Position numbers and translations under genes: made by a program. 23,807 nt of DNA from an uncultured Christensenellaceae bacterium. GTDB taxonomy: Bacteria; Bacillota; Clostridia; Christensenellales; MGBC116941. The notes below the pieces were generated by a model that had not been told where the DNA came from, ran no database searches, and saw nothing but the letters and a program-made list of their open reading frames with translations. The stretch is taken from the NCBI GenBank assembly GCA_910585035.1, contig CAJUEF010000012.1:11275-35081 (forward strand), read 5' to 3'. Shown piece by piece: positions 1 through 8,087 of this stretch. How positions within the stretch are numbered: the first letter of the stretch is position 1; each line of letters starts with the position of its first letter.

Positions 1-112
1 ATGGGGATTTAGTTTATGTGGTTTTGCATAGGTAGGAAAGTATATTTAGTATATATTATAAAAAATATTTGCAGATGCTCAACATTTTAAATACATAATA
101 AATAGTACTAAT

Positions 113-149
113 AAAAAACAACCGAATTATCCTAGTCGGTTGTTTTTTT
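113..149 (-). terminator. Rho-independent terminator of the L,D-transpeptidase gene
   Basis: An inverted repeat with arms around AACAACCGA and TCGGTTGTT (about 116-125 and 136-145) has A-runs and T-runs on both sides, so it can end transcription in either direction. It lies just after the stop of the minus-strand gene at 171. Bases 1-112 show no gene that I can support. Confidence 0.8.
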
Positions 150-170
150 ATTAATACTTTTGTTATGGTT

Positions 171-1892
171 TTATGACCAGCCTTTATTATAATATGATCC
201 GCTAAGGGAAGGGTCTGTAGGGTCCCAGGTTGTGGAGGATTTTATTCGTCTTGCGTTTGCTTTACCGGGAGTGCTAGGGGAATTAAAACTGCCTATTTGA
301 ACAGGAGTGCCCTCAGCACAGTTATCATATATCCATTTAGCGTCAACTGCTCTTAGGCGGATACATCCGGCAGAAGCAGGGGAGCCAAGTTGATTGTAGT
401 ATTTGGTAATAAGAGTTTTGTTGTTTGCCGATCTGTATGGAACAGAGTGGAAAAGAACGCCGCCAACAACCCTAGAACACCATTGCCCCCACACGCCGCC
501 GTTTAGAACGTGCCAGCGGTATTTGGTTTTTAAAGGAAAGGTGCCTGAAGGGGTAGAGCCCTTTGATTTACCTGTTGAGCACGGCATGTTGCGCACAGAA
601 GCACCGTAACTGCCGTCGGCATTTTGGGAAAGGGCGGAAACAGTCTGAGTGCGTAAATTAACAACAAGTTTATATTTGTCTGACCTTATGTTAAAAGAGC
701 GGCTATAGGTGTTAAGGCTGCCACCGGCATCAGTTATATCTGTATAAATTTCATATGTGCCTGTTTTTTTAGGATAAAAATCTACAGTACGTTTTCCGCT
801 GAAATCGGAAATCACACCCCATTCAGACCAGTTATTGTAACTATATACAAATTTATATTTAGCGCCGGATACAGGTTTGGAAGTGTTTGCAGTTATTGTA
901 ACCTTGCTTCCAGGAACGTTGTTACTCATGGATATGCCAGGTTGTTTTGCCTGCCAGTCGGATACTATGTTAAAGCTTTTTGTTTTGGTTATAACATTGC
1001 CAAAACTATCCTTAATGTCTGCATATATTTCATAGTTTCCATTGCTTTTTGGGCTAAAGGACATGTTATTTTTAGAACTGAAGTCGCTTATAATGCCCCA
1101 GCTTTGCCAGTTATTACGACTCCATACAAACTTATACTTGTAATTGCCGTTTTCCAGAGAGCTTGTAACATTTGCTTTTGCGGTTATTGTTGAACCGGTT
1201 TTATTGCTTGGAACAGAGGCGCTAAGGCTTGCGTTCCAACCTAAGTCCATTTTAAAAGAACTGGATTTTGTAACAACGTTACCAAGGCTGTCCTTTATAT
1301 CTGCATATATCACGTAGTTACCTTGCTTCTTTGGCGTAAAGGACACATTGTTTTTGGAGCTGAAATCGCTTATAACGCCCCAGCTTTGCCAGTTATTGCA
1401 GCTCCACACAAATTTGTAAGAGTAGCTCATTCGGTTAGAAGGATTTGTAACGCCTGCTTTTGCTGATACTGTTTCACCGATTATCCTCTTTGGAACGGAG
1501 GTGCTAAGCTTAGCATCCCAGCCTAAGTCCATTTTAAAAGGTACGGATTTAGTTATGATGTTTCCTTTACTGTCCTTAATATCTACATGTATTATGTAGT
1601 TGCCAGGGGTGTAAGGCCTTAGGCTTACCTGGCTTTTGGAACTGAAATCGTTTATAACGCCCCACTTTTGCCAGTTGTTACAGCTCCATACAAACTTATA
1701 TTGATAGCTTTCCTTAGGGTCAGCATTTTGTACACCGGCTTTAGCTGTTACCAGTTCGCCGGCTTTAATGCTGGAAATGTTTACATTAAGGTTGGCGTTA
1801 AATTTTGGCGCAGCCATACTTGAAAGTGCGCCAAACATAAACAGCGACGCTAATAAAACCAGAAAAGCCAGCAGTGATTTTGATTTTTTCAT
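171..1892 (-). CDS. Secreted L,D-transpeptidase (YkuD fold) with four triple-tyrosine-like repeats
   Basis: The 573-residue product starts at the ATG at 1892, behind a GGGAGG ribosome site; the longer frame to 2006 lacks one and would add a non-signal N-terminus. Residues 1-28 form a signal peptide (MKK, then a hydrophobic stretch ending SSMAAP). Four repeats of about 85 residues follow (about 30-395), each with a YKFVWSxNNWxxWGVIxDFSS-type core like the Y_Y_Y (triple tyrosine) fold. The C-terminal domain (about 405-550) is YkuD-like: H482 in LFHSVPY and the nucleophile C510 in SAGCIRL. Family knowledge: these enzymes make 3-3 peptidoglycan crosslinks or anchor proteins to the wall, outside the cell. 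About 265 N-terminal residues are almost identical to the neighbouring deacetylase. The exact wall substrate cannot be read from the sequence. Confidence 0.9.
   Translation of the reverse strand: MKKSKSLLAFLVLLASLFMFGALSSMAAPKFNANLNVNISSIKAGELVTAKAGVQNADPKESYQYKFVWSCNNWQKWGVINDFSSKSQVSLRPYTPGNYIIHVDIKDSKGNIITKSVPFKMDLGWDAKLSTSVPKRIIGETVSAKAGVTNPSNRMSYSYKFVWSCNNWQSWGVISDFSSKNNVSFTPKKQGNYVIYADIKDSLGNVVTKSSSFKMDLGWNASLSASVPSNKTGSTITAKANVTSSLENGNYKYKFVWSRNNWQSWGIISDFSSKNNMSFSPKSNGNYEIYADIKDSFGNVITKTKSFNIVSDWQAKQPGISMSNNVPGSKVTITANTSKPVSGAKYKFVYSYNNWSEWGVISDFSGKRTVDFYPKKTGTYEIYTDITDAGGSLNTYSRSFNIRSDKYKLVVNLRTQTVSALSQNADGSYGASVRNMPCSTGKSKGSTPSGTFPLKTKYRWHVLNGGVWGQWCSRVVGGVLFHSVPYRSANNKTLITKYYNQLGSPASAGCIRLRAVDAKWIYDNCAEGTPVQIGSFNSPSTPGKANARRIKSSTTWDPTDPSLSGSYYNKGWS
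1075..1862 (-). repeat. 788-bp direct repeat, copy 1 (within the L,D-transpeptidase gene)
   Basis: By line-by-line reading, these bases are identical to 3030-3817 at a constant offset of 1955. The copy covers the end of the signal peptide and the first domain repeats through most of the third. The first mismatches are at 1074 (against 3029) and 1863 (against 3818). Synonymous positions are identical too, so recent duplication or gene conversion is likely. Confidence 0.9.
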
Positions 1893-1983
1893 GTTTTCCT
1901 CCCATAGTTTTTTGCATGTGTAAATACAATTTACATTTTGTGTAAAAACTTTATTTTTAATTTTAAATACGTTATGTAAGATT

Positions 1984-2000
1984 ATTATAACATATATGTT
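1984..2000 (-). promoter_or_regulatory. Extended -10 promoter candidate for the L,D-transpeptidase gene
   Basis: On the minus strand TGTTATAAT (TG-N-TATAAT) gives an extended -10, with TATAAT at 1989-1984. There is no good -35. The motif overlaps a perfect 12-bp palindrome, AACATATATGTT (1989-2000), which could be an operator. The leader would be about 85 nt. Confidence 0.4.
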
Positions 2001-2033
2001 GAACAAGCTAAAGGTTGTAAAACATGTTTTTTT

Positions 2034-2080
2034 GTGAAAAAAGCTGCTTTAAAAATATTATTTTTAAGGCAGCTTTTGAA
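2034..2080 (-). terminator. Rho-independent terminator of the polysaccharide deacetylase gene
   Basis: A long hairpin with arms AAAGCTGC...TTAAAAAT and ATTTTTAA...GCAGCTTT is followed on the minus strand by a T-run. It sits immediately after the deacetylase stop (2084) and separates that gene from the L,D-transpeptidase gene, so the two appear to be independent transcription units. Confidence 0.8.
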
Positions 2081-2083
2081 AAT

Positions 2084-3847
2084 TTATTTTTGACTCATAA
2101 GTTCACTTATGGTAACAGGGTAATAACCGTTTTTAAGCAGGTATGGCACAATTCTTTCTATTGCTTTGGCGGTAGAAGCATGTGTGTCGTGGAAAAGGAT
2201 AATATCACCGTTTTTTAAATTGCTTATTGCCTGTCTATATACATGGTCTGCGTTTCTAACCTGCCAGTCACGGGTGTCTTTAGTCCAAAGTACAACAGGC
2301 ATTTTTATATTTGCCCGTACACGGGCATTTACAGCGCCGTAAGGAGGGCGAAGATAAACCGGATATTTACCGGTGATTTTATGAACCGCATTTTGTGTCT
2401 TTTGTATTTCGGCATTAATTTGACTTGCGCTAAGAGAAGTCAGATTTTTGTGATTGTAGGTATGGTTGGCTATTTCATGACCTTGTGAATGCATTTGTTT
2501 TATAACAGCGCTGTGTGAAGGTACATTTGAGCCAAGTACAAAGAAAGTGCCTTTGACTTTATATTTATTTAAAGTATTTAATATAGATGCAGTATAATTG
2601 CTGGGACCATCGTCAAAAGTAAGGGCGACAAGCTTACCTTTTATAGTAAAAGAATTGTATGAAGAATTAACATTTCCATAAGCATCCTTTATATCGGTAT
2701 AAACAGTGTATTTTCCGGGCTTAGAGGGGGTAAAGCTTGCATAGCGGTTAGAACTGAAGTTTTGTATAACTCCCCATTCAGACCAGTCGTTATAGCTGTA
2801 TACAAATTTATACTGACCGCCTTTTAATTGCTTGGATGGATTGGCGGTAATTGAAACTTTGCTTCCAGGTGCAGAGCCGGTTCTATTGACTGTTGGATTA
2901 TGAGCAGTCCAGTCAGTTACAATGTTAAAAGAGCTTGTCCTGGTTAATATGTTTCCGTTTTTATCTTTTACGTCTGCATATATTTCATATTTACCGCTGT
3001 TTTTGGGGATAAAGGACACGTTGTTTTTGGAACTGAAGTCGCTTATAATGCCCCAGCTTTGCCAGTTATTACGACTCCATACAAACTTATACTTGTAATT
3101 GCCGTTTTCCAGAGAGCTTGTAACATTTGCTTTTGCGGTTATTGTTGAACCGGTTTTATTGCTTGGAACAGAGGCGCTAAGGCTTGCGTTCCAACCTAAG
3201 TCCATTTTAAAAGAACTGGATTTTGTAACAACGTTACCAAGGCTGTCCTTTATATCTGCATATATCACGTAGTTACCTTGCTTCTTTGGCGTAAAGGACA
3301 CATTGTTTTTGGAGCTGAAATCGCTTATAACGCCCCAGCTTTGCCAGTTATTGCAGCTCCACACAAATTTGTAAGAGTAGCTCATTCGGTTAGAAGGATT
3401 TGTAACGCCTGCTTTTGCTGATACTGTTTCACCGATTATCCTCTTTGGAACGGAGGTGCTAAGCTTAGCATCCCAGCCTAAGTCCATTTTAAAAGGTACG
3501 GATTTAGTTATGATGTTTCCTTTACTGTCCTTAATATCTACATGTATTATGTAGTTGCCAGGGGTGTAAGGCCTTAGGCTTACCTGGCTTTTGGAACTGA
3601 AATCGTTTATAACGCCCCACTTTTGCCAGTTGTTACAGCTCCATACAAACTTATATTGATAGCTTTCCTTAGGGTCAGCATTTTGTACACCGGCTTTAGC
3701 TGTTACCAGTTCGCCGGCTTTAATGCTGGAAATGTTTACATTAAGGTTGGCGTTAAATTTTGGCGCAGCCATACTTGAAAGTGCGCCAAACATAAACAGC
3801 GACGCTAATAAAACCAGCAAAGCCAGCAGTGATTTTAATTTCTTCAT
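2084..3847 (-). CDS. Secreted polysaccharide (peptidoglycan-type) deacetylase with four triple-tyrosine-like repeats
   Basis: The 587-residue product starts at the ATG at 3847 (MKKLKSLL...), just behind AGGA/GGAGG. Layout: signal peptide 1-28, four domain repeats at about 30-400 with the YKFVWSxNNWxxWG core, then a NodB-homology domain from about 406. The carbohydrate esterase 4 motifs are complete: TFDDGP (base D412, metal D413), HTYNH (metal H462 and H466), RPPYG (500-504), DTRDW, and LFHDTH (H553). Family knowledge: such enzymes remove N-acetyl groups from peptidoglycan or other wall glycans in a metal-dependent way, often giving lysozyme resistance. The first repeats are the same DNA as in the neighbouring L,D-transpeptidase; the fourth repeat differs. 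The glycan substrate is inferred. Confidence 0.9.
   Translation of the reverse strand: MKKLKSLLALLVLLASLFMFGALSSMAAPKFNANLNVNISSIKAGELVTAKAGVQNADPKESYQYKFVWSCNNWQKWGVINDFSSKSQVSLRPYTPGNYIIHVDIKDSKGNIITKSVPFKMDLGWDAKLSTSVPKRIIGETVSAKAGVTNPSNRMSYSYKFVWSCNNWQSWGVISDFSSKNNVSFTPKKQGNYVIYADIKDSLGNVVTKSSSFKMDLGWNASLSASVPSNKTGSTITAKANVTSSLENGNYKYKFVWSRNNWQSWGIISDFSSKNNVSFIPKNSGKYEIYADVKDKNGNILTRTSSFNIVTDWTAHNPTVNRTGSAPGSKVSITANPSKQLKGGQYKFVYSYNDWSEWGVIQNFSSNRYASFTPSKPGKYTVYTDIKDAYGNVNSSYNSFTIKGKLVALTFDDGPSNYTASILNTLNKYKVKGTFFVLGSNVPSHSAVIKQMHSQGHEIANHTYNHKNLTSLSASQINAEIQKTQNAVHKITGKYPVYLRPPYGAVNARVRANIKMPVVLWTKDTRDWQVRNADHVYRQAISNLKNGDIILFHDTHASTAKAIERIVPYLLKNGYYPVTISELMSQK
3030..3817 (-). repeat. 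788-bp direct repeat, copy 2 (within the deacetylase gene)
   Basis: This is the partner of 1075-1862. Identity stops just before the signal-peptide start and inside the third domain repeat. The shared segment therefore covers the secretion signal's end and the wall-binding stalk, but neither catalytic domain. Confidence 0.9.
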
Positions 3848-3911
3848 TTTTCCTACAAAACCTCCAAAATACGACATATAAAAATGCATAATTTTAAAAT
3901 TATACATTATA

Positions 3912-3940
3912 ATTTTAATTATAAAAATACACGGTGTCAA
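3912..3940 (-). promoter_or_regulatory. Sigma-A-type promoter of the deacetylase gene
   Basis: On the minus strand TTGACA (3940-3935), a 17-bp spacer and TAAAAT (3917-3912) form a near-consensus vegetative promoter about 65 bp upstream of the chosen ATG at 3847. This also argues against the upstream in-frame start at 3994. Confidence 0.65.
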
Positions 3941-4096
3941 ATAAAATTTATATGCTTGTGTTGTTTGAAAAATATTCTGATAAAAGTACTGCATTTTTAA
4001 GAAAGGTTATACAGAGAAGGCTTATTTTACTTGTTGTAATATATTGCATTTATTATTTAACAGGTGTAGAATATACGTGTATAAAAGGAGGTTAAT

Positions 4097-4551
4097 ATGT
4101 CGAATACAGTTGCTCTTATTTTACTGGCAGCAGGTATTGTTTTAATAGGAATTGAAATTGTATTCCGGGGTTTGGATTACCGGGAATTGGCGGTATTATT
4201 TCGATTATGGCAAGTATAATAGTATACGCTGATTCTGTTAATCAGGCGTTGTTTTTAATGGCGGTGGCTGCTGCCATATTAATTGTATTATTTGTTGTTT
4301 CGACTTTGATTTTTTCAAAAAAAAGTTCTTTTGTTTTAAAGGACGAGGAAAAGCCTGAAAACGGATATATTGCGCCGAGAATCAGCAGCAAAACGGGTGT
4401 TGCGGAAACTGATTTGCATCCAAGTGGTTTGGCGAGAATAGGAGGAAGTAAATTAAGCGTTATCAGCGAAGGAGAATATATTTTAAAGGGTGAAAAAATA
4501 AAGGTGGCAGCAATTGCCGCCGGAAAAGTAAAGGTAAAAAGGGAGGAATAA
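4097..4551 (+). pseudogene. NfeD-family membrane protein, apparently frameshifted
   Basis: The ATG at 4097 sits behind an AAAGGAGG site and encodes MSNTVALILL..., a membrane helix, then leaves frame near 4163-4168 (TATTCCGGGG). The adjoining frame reads PGFGLPGIGGIIS, then continues from MASIIVYAD (4207) to the stop at 4551 with two more helices and a C-terminal OB-like domain. Adding one C (TTC-CCG) restores a standard short NfeD of about 151 residues. Family knowledge: NfeD1b proteins pair with SPFH/flotillin proteins, and floA follows 4 nt later. As read, translation from 4097 ends after about 40 residues. A separate start at 4207 would lose the first helix. The base may be truly missing or a sequencing error. 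Confidence 0.85.
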
Positions 4552-4555
4552 ATTT

Positions 4556-5524
4556 ATGTATGCAATGATAGTTCCCGTGTCTATTGTAATTGTAGTTTTG
4601 ATAATGTTCTTTTCAATTTTTCCTGTGCGTCTTTGGATTGCAGCAAGAGCGGCAGGAGTGAATATAAGCATTATTAATTTAGTTGGTATGAAACTTAGGA
4701 AGGTGCGTCCTGCACTTATTATAAATCCTATGATTAAGGCGACAAAAGGTGGGCTTAAGGTTTCTATAAATAAGCTGGAAGCCCACTACTTGGCAGGCGG
4801 TAACGTGGATAGATTGGTAAATGCTTTAATTGCAGCCCAAAGGGCAGAAATACCTTTGGAGTTTGAAAGAGCTGCAGCTATTGACCTGGCGGGAAGAAAT
4901 GTGCTTGAGGCGGTGCAAATGAGCGTTCAGCCAAAGGTAATTGAAACACCTGTTATTGCAGCAATAGCAAAAGATGGTATTGAGCTTAAAGCAAAGGCGA
5001 GGGTTACTGTGCGTGCCAATATAGACAGACTCGTAGGCGGAGCAGGAGAAAATACGGTTATTGCCCGTGTAGGCGAAGGTATAGTAACCACTGTTGGTTC
5101 TGCTATATCCCATAAGGATGTGCTGGAAAATCCTGATGCTATTTCAAAGACAGTGCTGAATAAAGGACTGGATTCAGGCACAGCTTTTGAAATTCTTTCC
5201 ATTGATATTGCTGATGTGGATGTTGGGCGCAATGTAGGTGCTCAGCTTCAAATTGACCAGGCGGAAGCCGATAAGAGGATTGCCCAGGCAAAAGCTGAGG
5301 AAAAGCGCGCCATGGCAATAGCCCAGGAGCAGGAAATGAAAGCAGCTGTTCAGGAAATGCGTGCAAAGGTTATAGAGGCAGAAGCACAGGTACCTATTGC
5401 TATTGCAGATGCTTTTAGAAATGGAAAGCTTGGGGTTATGGATTACTATAATATTCGCAATGTTCAGGCTGATACAAGCATGAGAGAAAGCATTTCCGGC
5501 AAATCTACTGGCGGTAAAGAATAA
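4556..5524 (+). CDS. floA: Flotillin-like protein FloA (SPFH domain)
   Basis: The 322-residue product has the usual full length for FloA/YqfA. A membrane-embedded hydrophobic segment lies at about residues 5-23, followed by WIAARAAGV. The SPFH domain spans about 35-210 ([47 protein letters not shown]). A coiled-coil region rich in Ala, Glu, Lys and Gln runs over about 230-285 and ends [25 protein letters not shown]. Family knowledge: FloA assembles into functional membrane microdomains on the inner face of the membrane and affects fluidity, secretion and wall synthesis. It is the second gene of an operon behind nfeD and is directly followed (0 nt) by a small membrane-protein gene. No defect is seen here, although both flanking genes look frameshifted. 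Confidence 0.95.
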   Translation: MYAMIVPVSIVIVVLIMFFSIFPVRLWIAARAAGVNISIINLVGMKLRKVRPALIINPMIKATKGGLKVSINKLEAHYLAGGNVDRLVNALIAAQRAEIPLEFERAAAIDLAGRNVLEAVQMSVQPKVIETPVIAAIAKDGIELKAKARVTVRANIDRLVGGAGENTVIARVGEGIVTTVGSAISHKDVLENPDAISKTVLNKGLDSGTAFEILSIDIADVDVGRNVGAQLQIDQAEADKRIAQAKAEEKRAMAIAQEQEMKAAVQEMRAKVIEAEAQVPIAIADAFRNGKLGVMDYYNIRNVQADTSMRESISGKSTGGKE

Positions 5525-5909
5525 ATGGATGCATTAATAACAGTTACAGGCGTAATAATCGTTATAGCTTTGCTTTATGCCGCTAAAAAACGAAAAAGTA
5601 TTAGGGGTAATTCTGTAAATATAAGCCCTAAAAACAAATACAATGTCGGCGGTGAAATAAAGATTGCACAAAATTCCTTTAACATGGAAACGGCAAAGGA
5701 ATTTAGTGGCTTCGGAAGAAAATTTAGACGATGAATATAAGGCGGAAGAAACTTACAGCGTAAAAGATGTGCCTTATAAAGAAAATAATGAATTTGAACC
5801 CAATGAATATATTGAAAAAACTGTAGCTGGTGAATTATCATCATTAGAAAAAGGAATTATTTTTGCTGAAATACTTGATAAACCTGTTAGTTTACGAAGG
5901 AAGATGTAA
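5525..5909 (+). pseudogene. Small single-pass membrane protein of the floA operon, apparently frameshifted
   Basis: The ATG follows the floA stop directly. Frame 1 gives 69 residues with a membrane helix at about 4-20 (ALITVTGVIIVIALLYA), a basic stretch, and ...NSFNMETAKEF before a stop at 5734. The overlapping frame reads ELVASEENLDDEYKAEE... to 5909 and ends SSLEKGIIFAEILDKPVSLRR. Removing one T from the TTT at 5702-5704 joins them as METAKE-LVASEENLDD, a membrane-anchored acidic protein of about 127 residues. I do not recognise a named family. A hydrophobic N-terminus and an EILDKP-like tail are what I would expect of a small partner of the flotillin operon, but that is inference. Confidence 0.65.
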
Positions 5910-5964
5910 ACTTCAGATTATAAGTGACAAATTGTTATTTTAAGAAAAAATATTTGAGAAGAGT

Positions 5965-5996
5965 AAAAGAGTCTGTTTTTACAGGCTCTTTTGCTA
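5965..5996 (+). terminator. Terminator of the nfeD-floA operon
   Basis: The arms AAAAGAGTCTGT and ACAGGCTCTTTT (5965-5976 and 5981-5992) form a 12-bp stem with one G-T pair and a short T loop. It ends in a T-run and sits 55 nt after the last stop of the operon. Confidence 0.75.
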
Positions 5997-6081
5997 TATA
6001 ATATATAATAAATATTTTAAATTAAAATGTTATTGTTTGTTAATCTGAAATAAATAACCATGATTAAAAAGGAGTAAGGTT

Positions 6082-7236
6082 ATGGCGGAAAAAGCAGTTA
6101 AAAACATAATAGACTATGTTAGGCAGGAACTGAGTCCTTTTGATAAAAAGCAGTTTAATGACGTGGACAGCTTAGTGCTTTCTCAGTTATCCTATGTTCA
6201 TTTTAACGGTCTTATAAAGTCTGTAGATGATATGGATGAGCCTGTGACAATTGGGGAGCTGCTAAAGGCTGAGTACTTTGAAACTATGTTTAGCAGCGTG
6301 TTAAACGGAGATAAAAGCAAGGACTTATTGTTTGCAATGGCAGCAAGTCCCCGCTTTAGAGATATACGTGTTAATTATTATGAAGAATGTATAGATGCTA
6401 AAGCGGAGGAGCAGTTTTCCAGCGTTACTTATTTGTTGCCTTTTGGCTTAGCTTATGTTGCTTTTAGAGGTACTGATACTACGCTTATTGGCTGGAAAGA
6501 GGATTTTAACATGGCTTTTATGCAGACCGTGCCTTCCCAGAAATCCGCTAAAGAGCAGTTAAACAAAGTGGCGCAGTTATTGGACATGCCCTTAATCACA
6601 GGAGGGCATTCAAAGGGAGGAAACCTTGCTATATATGCCGCCGCTAAATGTCATAAAGATGTGCAAGATAGAGTTACTTGTATATACAGCCATGATGGCC
6701 CTGGGTTTAGAAAAGATGTAGTTCAAACAAGTGGATTTGAGGAAGTCTTTCCAAAAGTTAAAAAGACGGTTCCGGAGTTTTCAATGATAGGAATGCTGCT
6801 TCAGCATCAAAGTAACTATAATGTTGTAGAAAGCGATGAAAAATTTCTTATGCAGCACGATCCTTTTTCCTGGAAGGTTGGAGAAGGAGACTTTGTTTAT
6901 ACTAAAGATATAAGCAGCAAAGCATATGCTATAAATGAATCTATAAGCCAGTGGCTGGAAAATGTGGACGATATAAGCAGAGAAAGGTTTGTAGATGTTT
7001 TGTTTCATGTAATAAATTCCAGCGGAGCAAAAAGCGTGCAGGATTTGGAAGGGGAACGCTATAAAAACGCAATGGCTATTTTAGACGCTCTTAAAGGCAT
7101 AGAGCCGGAGACAAGAAGATTTGTATTTCAGACTGTAACTTCCTTTGCAACTCTTTCGGTAAAAAATTTAACGGTATTTCCGGGGAAAAAACAGCTTTTG
7201 GGAATTAAAAAAAAGATTGAAAAACAAGAAAGTTAA
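6082..7236 (+). CDS. DUF2974 (Mbeg1-like) alpha/beta hydrolase
   Basis: The 384-residue product starts behind AAGGAG with good spacing. Family marks in order: YVAFRGTDTTLIGWKEDFNMAF (about 125-146), the nucleophile elbow GGHSKGGN with S177, and YSHDGPGF (about 201-208). Together these are typical of DUF2974, a lipase-like serine hydrolase family common in Clostridia. No signal peptide or membrane helix is visible, so it should act in the cytoplasm. Its substrate is unknown. It stands alone between the floA terminator and a convergent peptidase gene, and I see no clear -35 in the AT-rich leader (5997-6081). Confidence 0.85.
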   Translation: MAEKAVKNIIDYVRQELSPFDKKQFNDVDSLVLSQLSYVHFNGLIKSVDDMDEPVTIGELLKAEYFETMFSSVLNGDKSKDLLFAMAASPRFRDIRVNYYEECIDAKAEEQFSSVTYLLPFGLAYVAFRGTDTTLIGWKEDFNMAFMQTVPSQKSAKEQLNKVAQLLDMPLITGGHSKGGNLAIYAAAKCHKDVQDRVTCIYSHDGPGFRKDVVQTSGFEEVFPKVKKTVPEFSMIGMLLQHQSNYNVVESDEKFLMQHDPFSWKVGEGDFVYTKDISSKAYAINESISQWLENVDDISRERFVDVLFHVINSSGAKSVQDLEGERYKNAMAILDALKGIEPETRRFVFQTVTSFATLSVKNLTVFPGKKQLLGIKKKIEKQES

Positions 7237-7298
7237 AGGTGACTTGTTATAATAAAATTTGATTTATTAGTAGCATTGCCAATGTGACTGTCAGAAAT

Positions 7299-7892
7299 TT
7301 AATTATACCAAAAAAGTCCCTCGTTAGAAGCCTGTATTTTAGCATTTTTAGGTACTTGCCTTAGCACTGCAAAAACATCCATATAATCAGGTGAAGGTGA
7401 TATTAATCCCATAAAAGACGGGATGATACAAACAGTGAGTAAAGGCTTATGGTGTACAGGACAAAAAATAAAAATTAATAAAGGTATTACTCCAAGCAGC
7501 ATTGGAGCAAGAGACATGATAATAAACCGTTTTCTGCTGATGGGATAAAAGGACACAGCATATGCGGCAATTCTTTTTAAACAAACGCCAACAAATACAG
7601 TTGCATTTTTAGGATAAAAAATTGCATGGAGATATTCATGCATTGGCAGGGCAATTATAAAACCTATAATAAATCCTAAAGGCATAAACCACAAATTAAA
7701 AATAAATTCATTACTTATGTTTTTCTTAATAATTACGGCTGAAAAGCATATAAGCATAGGCAATATGCCGTACGGAAGCGATGATTTTATAATATTATCC
7801 GGTCTTGATATTTTGTTGGCATGGGCGGGAAGTTGTTTGTCTTTAAAATTCCTGTTCCAGTCCTGATTGCCTTCCCAAATTATCTTTGGCAT
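7299..7892 (-). CDS. DUF3267-type integral-membrane zinc metallopeptidase (putative)
   Basis: The 197-residue product starts at the ATG at 7892 behind CAGGGAG; the frame extends to 7961 without a ribosome site. After a polar N-terminus of about 45 residues there are several hydrophobic segments. An HEYLH motif (HExxH) follows at about residues 84-88 in LPMHEYLHAIFYPKNATVFVG, which fits the DUF3267 putative zincin family. A later SPSPDYMDVF may supply a third ligand, as Asp does in site-2-type proteases. It probably cleaves or processes membrane proteins, but no substrate is known. It is convergent with the DUF2974 gene. No strong terminator was seen in the 62-bp gap. Confidence 0.75.
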   Translation of the reverse strand: MPKIIWEGNQDWNRNFKDKQLPAHANKISRPDNIIKSSLPYGILPMLICFSAVIIKKNISNEFIFNLWFMPLGFIIGFIIALPMHEYLHAIFYPKNATVFVGVCLKRIAAYAVSFYPISRKRFIIMSLAPMLLGVIPLLIFIFCPVHHKPLLTVCIIPSFMGLISPSPDYMDVFAVLRQVPKNAKIQASNEGLFWYN

Positions 7893-8012
7893 AAATATAT
7901 CTCCCTGTTTTTTTGTTAATGATATTATATATATTATATATTTTAAGTAAAAATAATTCAATATAGGACCCGCCAGAATTGGAGAAGTAACAAATGTTAA
8001 GAAGAAAGTTTA

Positions 8013-8060
8013 AATTAAAACAACAAAATCCTGCTTGACAACGCAGGATTTTGTTGATAA
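8013..8060 (-). terminator. Terminator of the cysteine-rich protein gene
   Basis: A perfect 14-bp stem (CAACAAAATCCTGC at 8021-8034, complement at 8043-8056) with an 8-nt loop is followed on the minus strand by TTTTAATTT. It lies 30 nt past the stop at 8088. Confidence 0.85.
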
Positions 8061-8087
8061 CAATGTTAAAGATTCAGGACTTTATAA

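Noticed and set aside
1893..2006. N-terminal extension of the L,D-transpeptidase frame to 2006 (likewise 3848-3994 for the deacetylase)
   Set aside because: The internal ATGs have strong ribosome sites and begin perfect signal peptides; the extensions overlap the promoters at 1984-1989 and 3912-3940.
4161..4210. Programmed -1 frameshift in nfeD
   Set aside because: No X-XXY-YYZ slippery heptamer, no downstream stem-loop evident, and NfeD is not known to need frameshifting; an indel is simpler.
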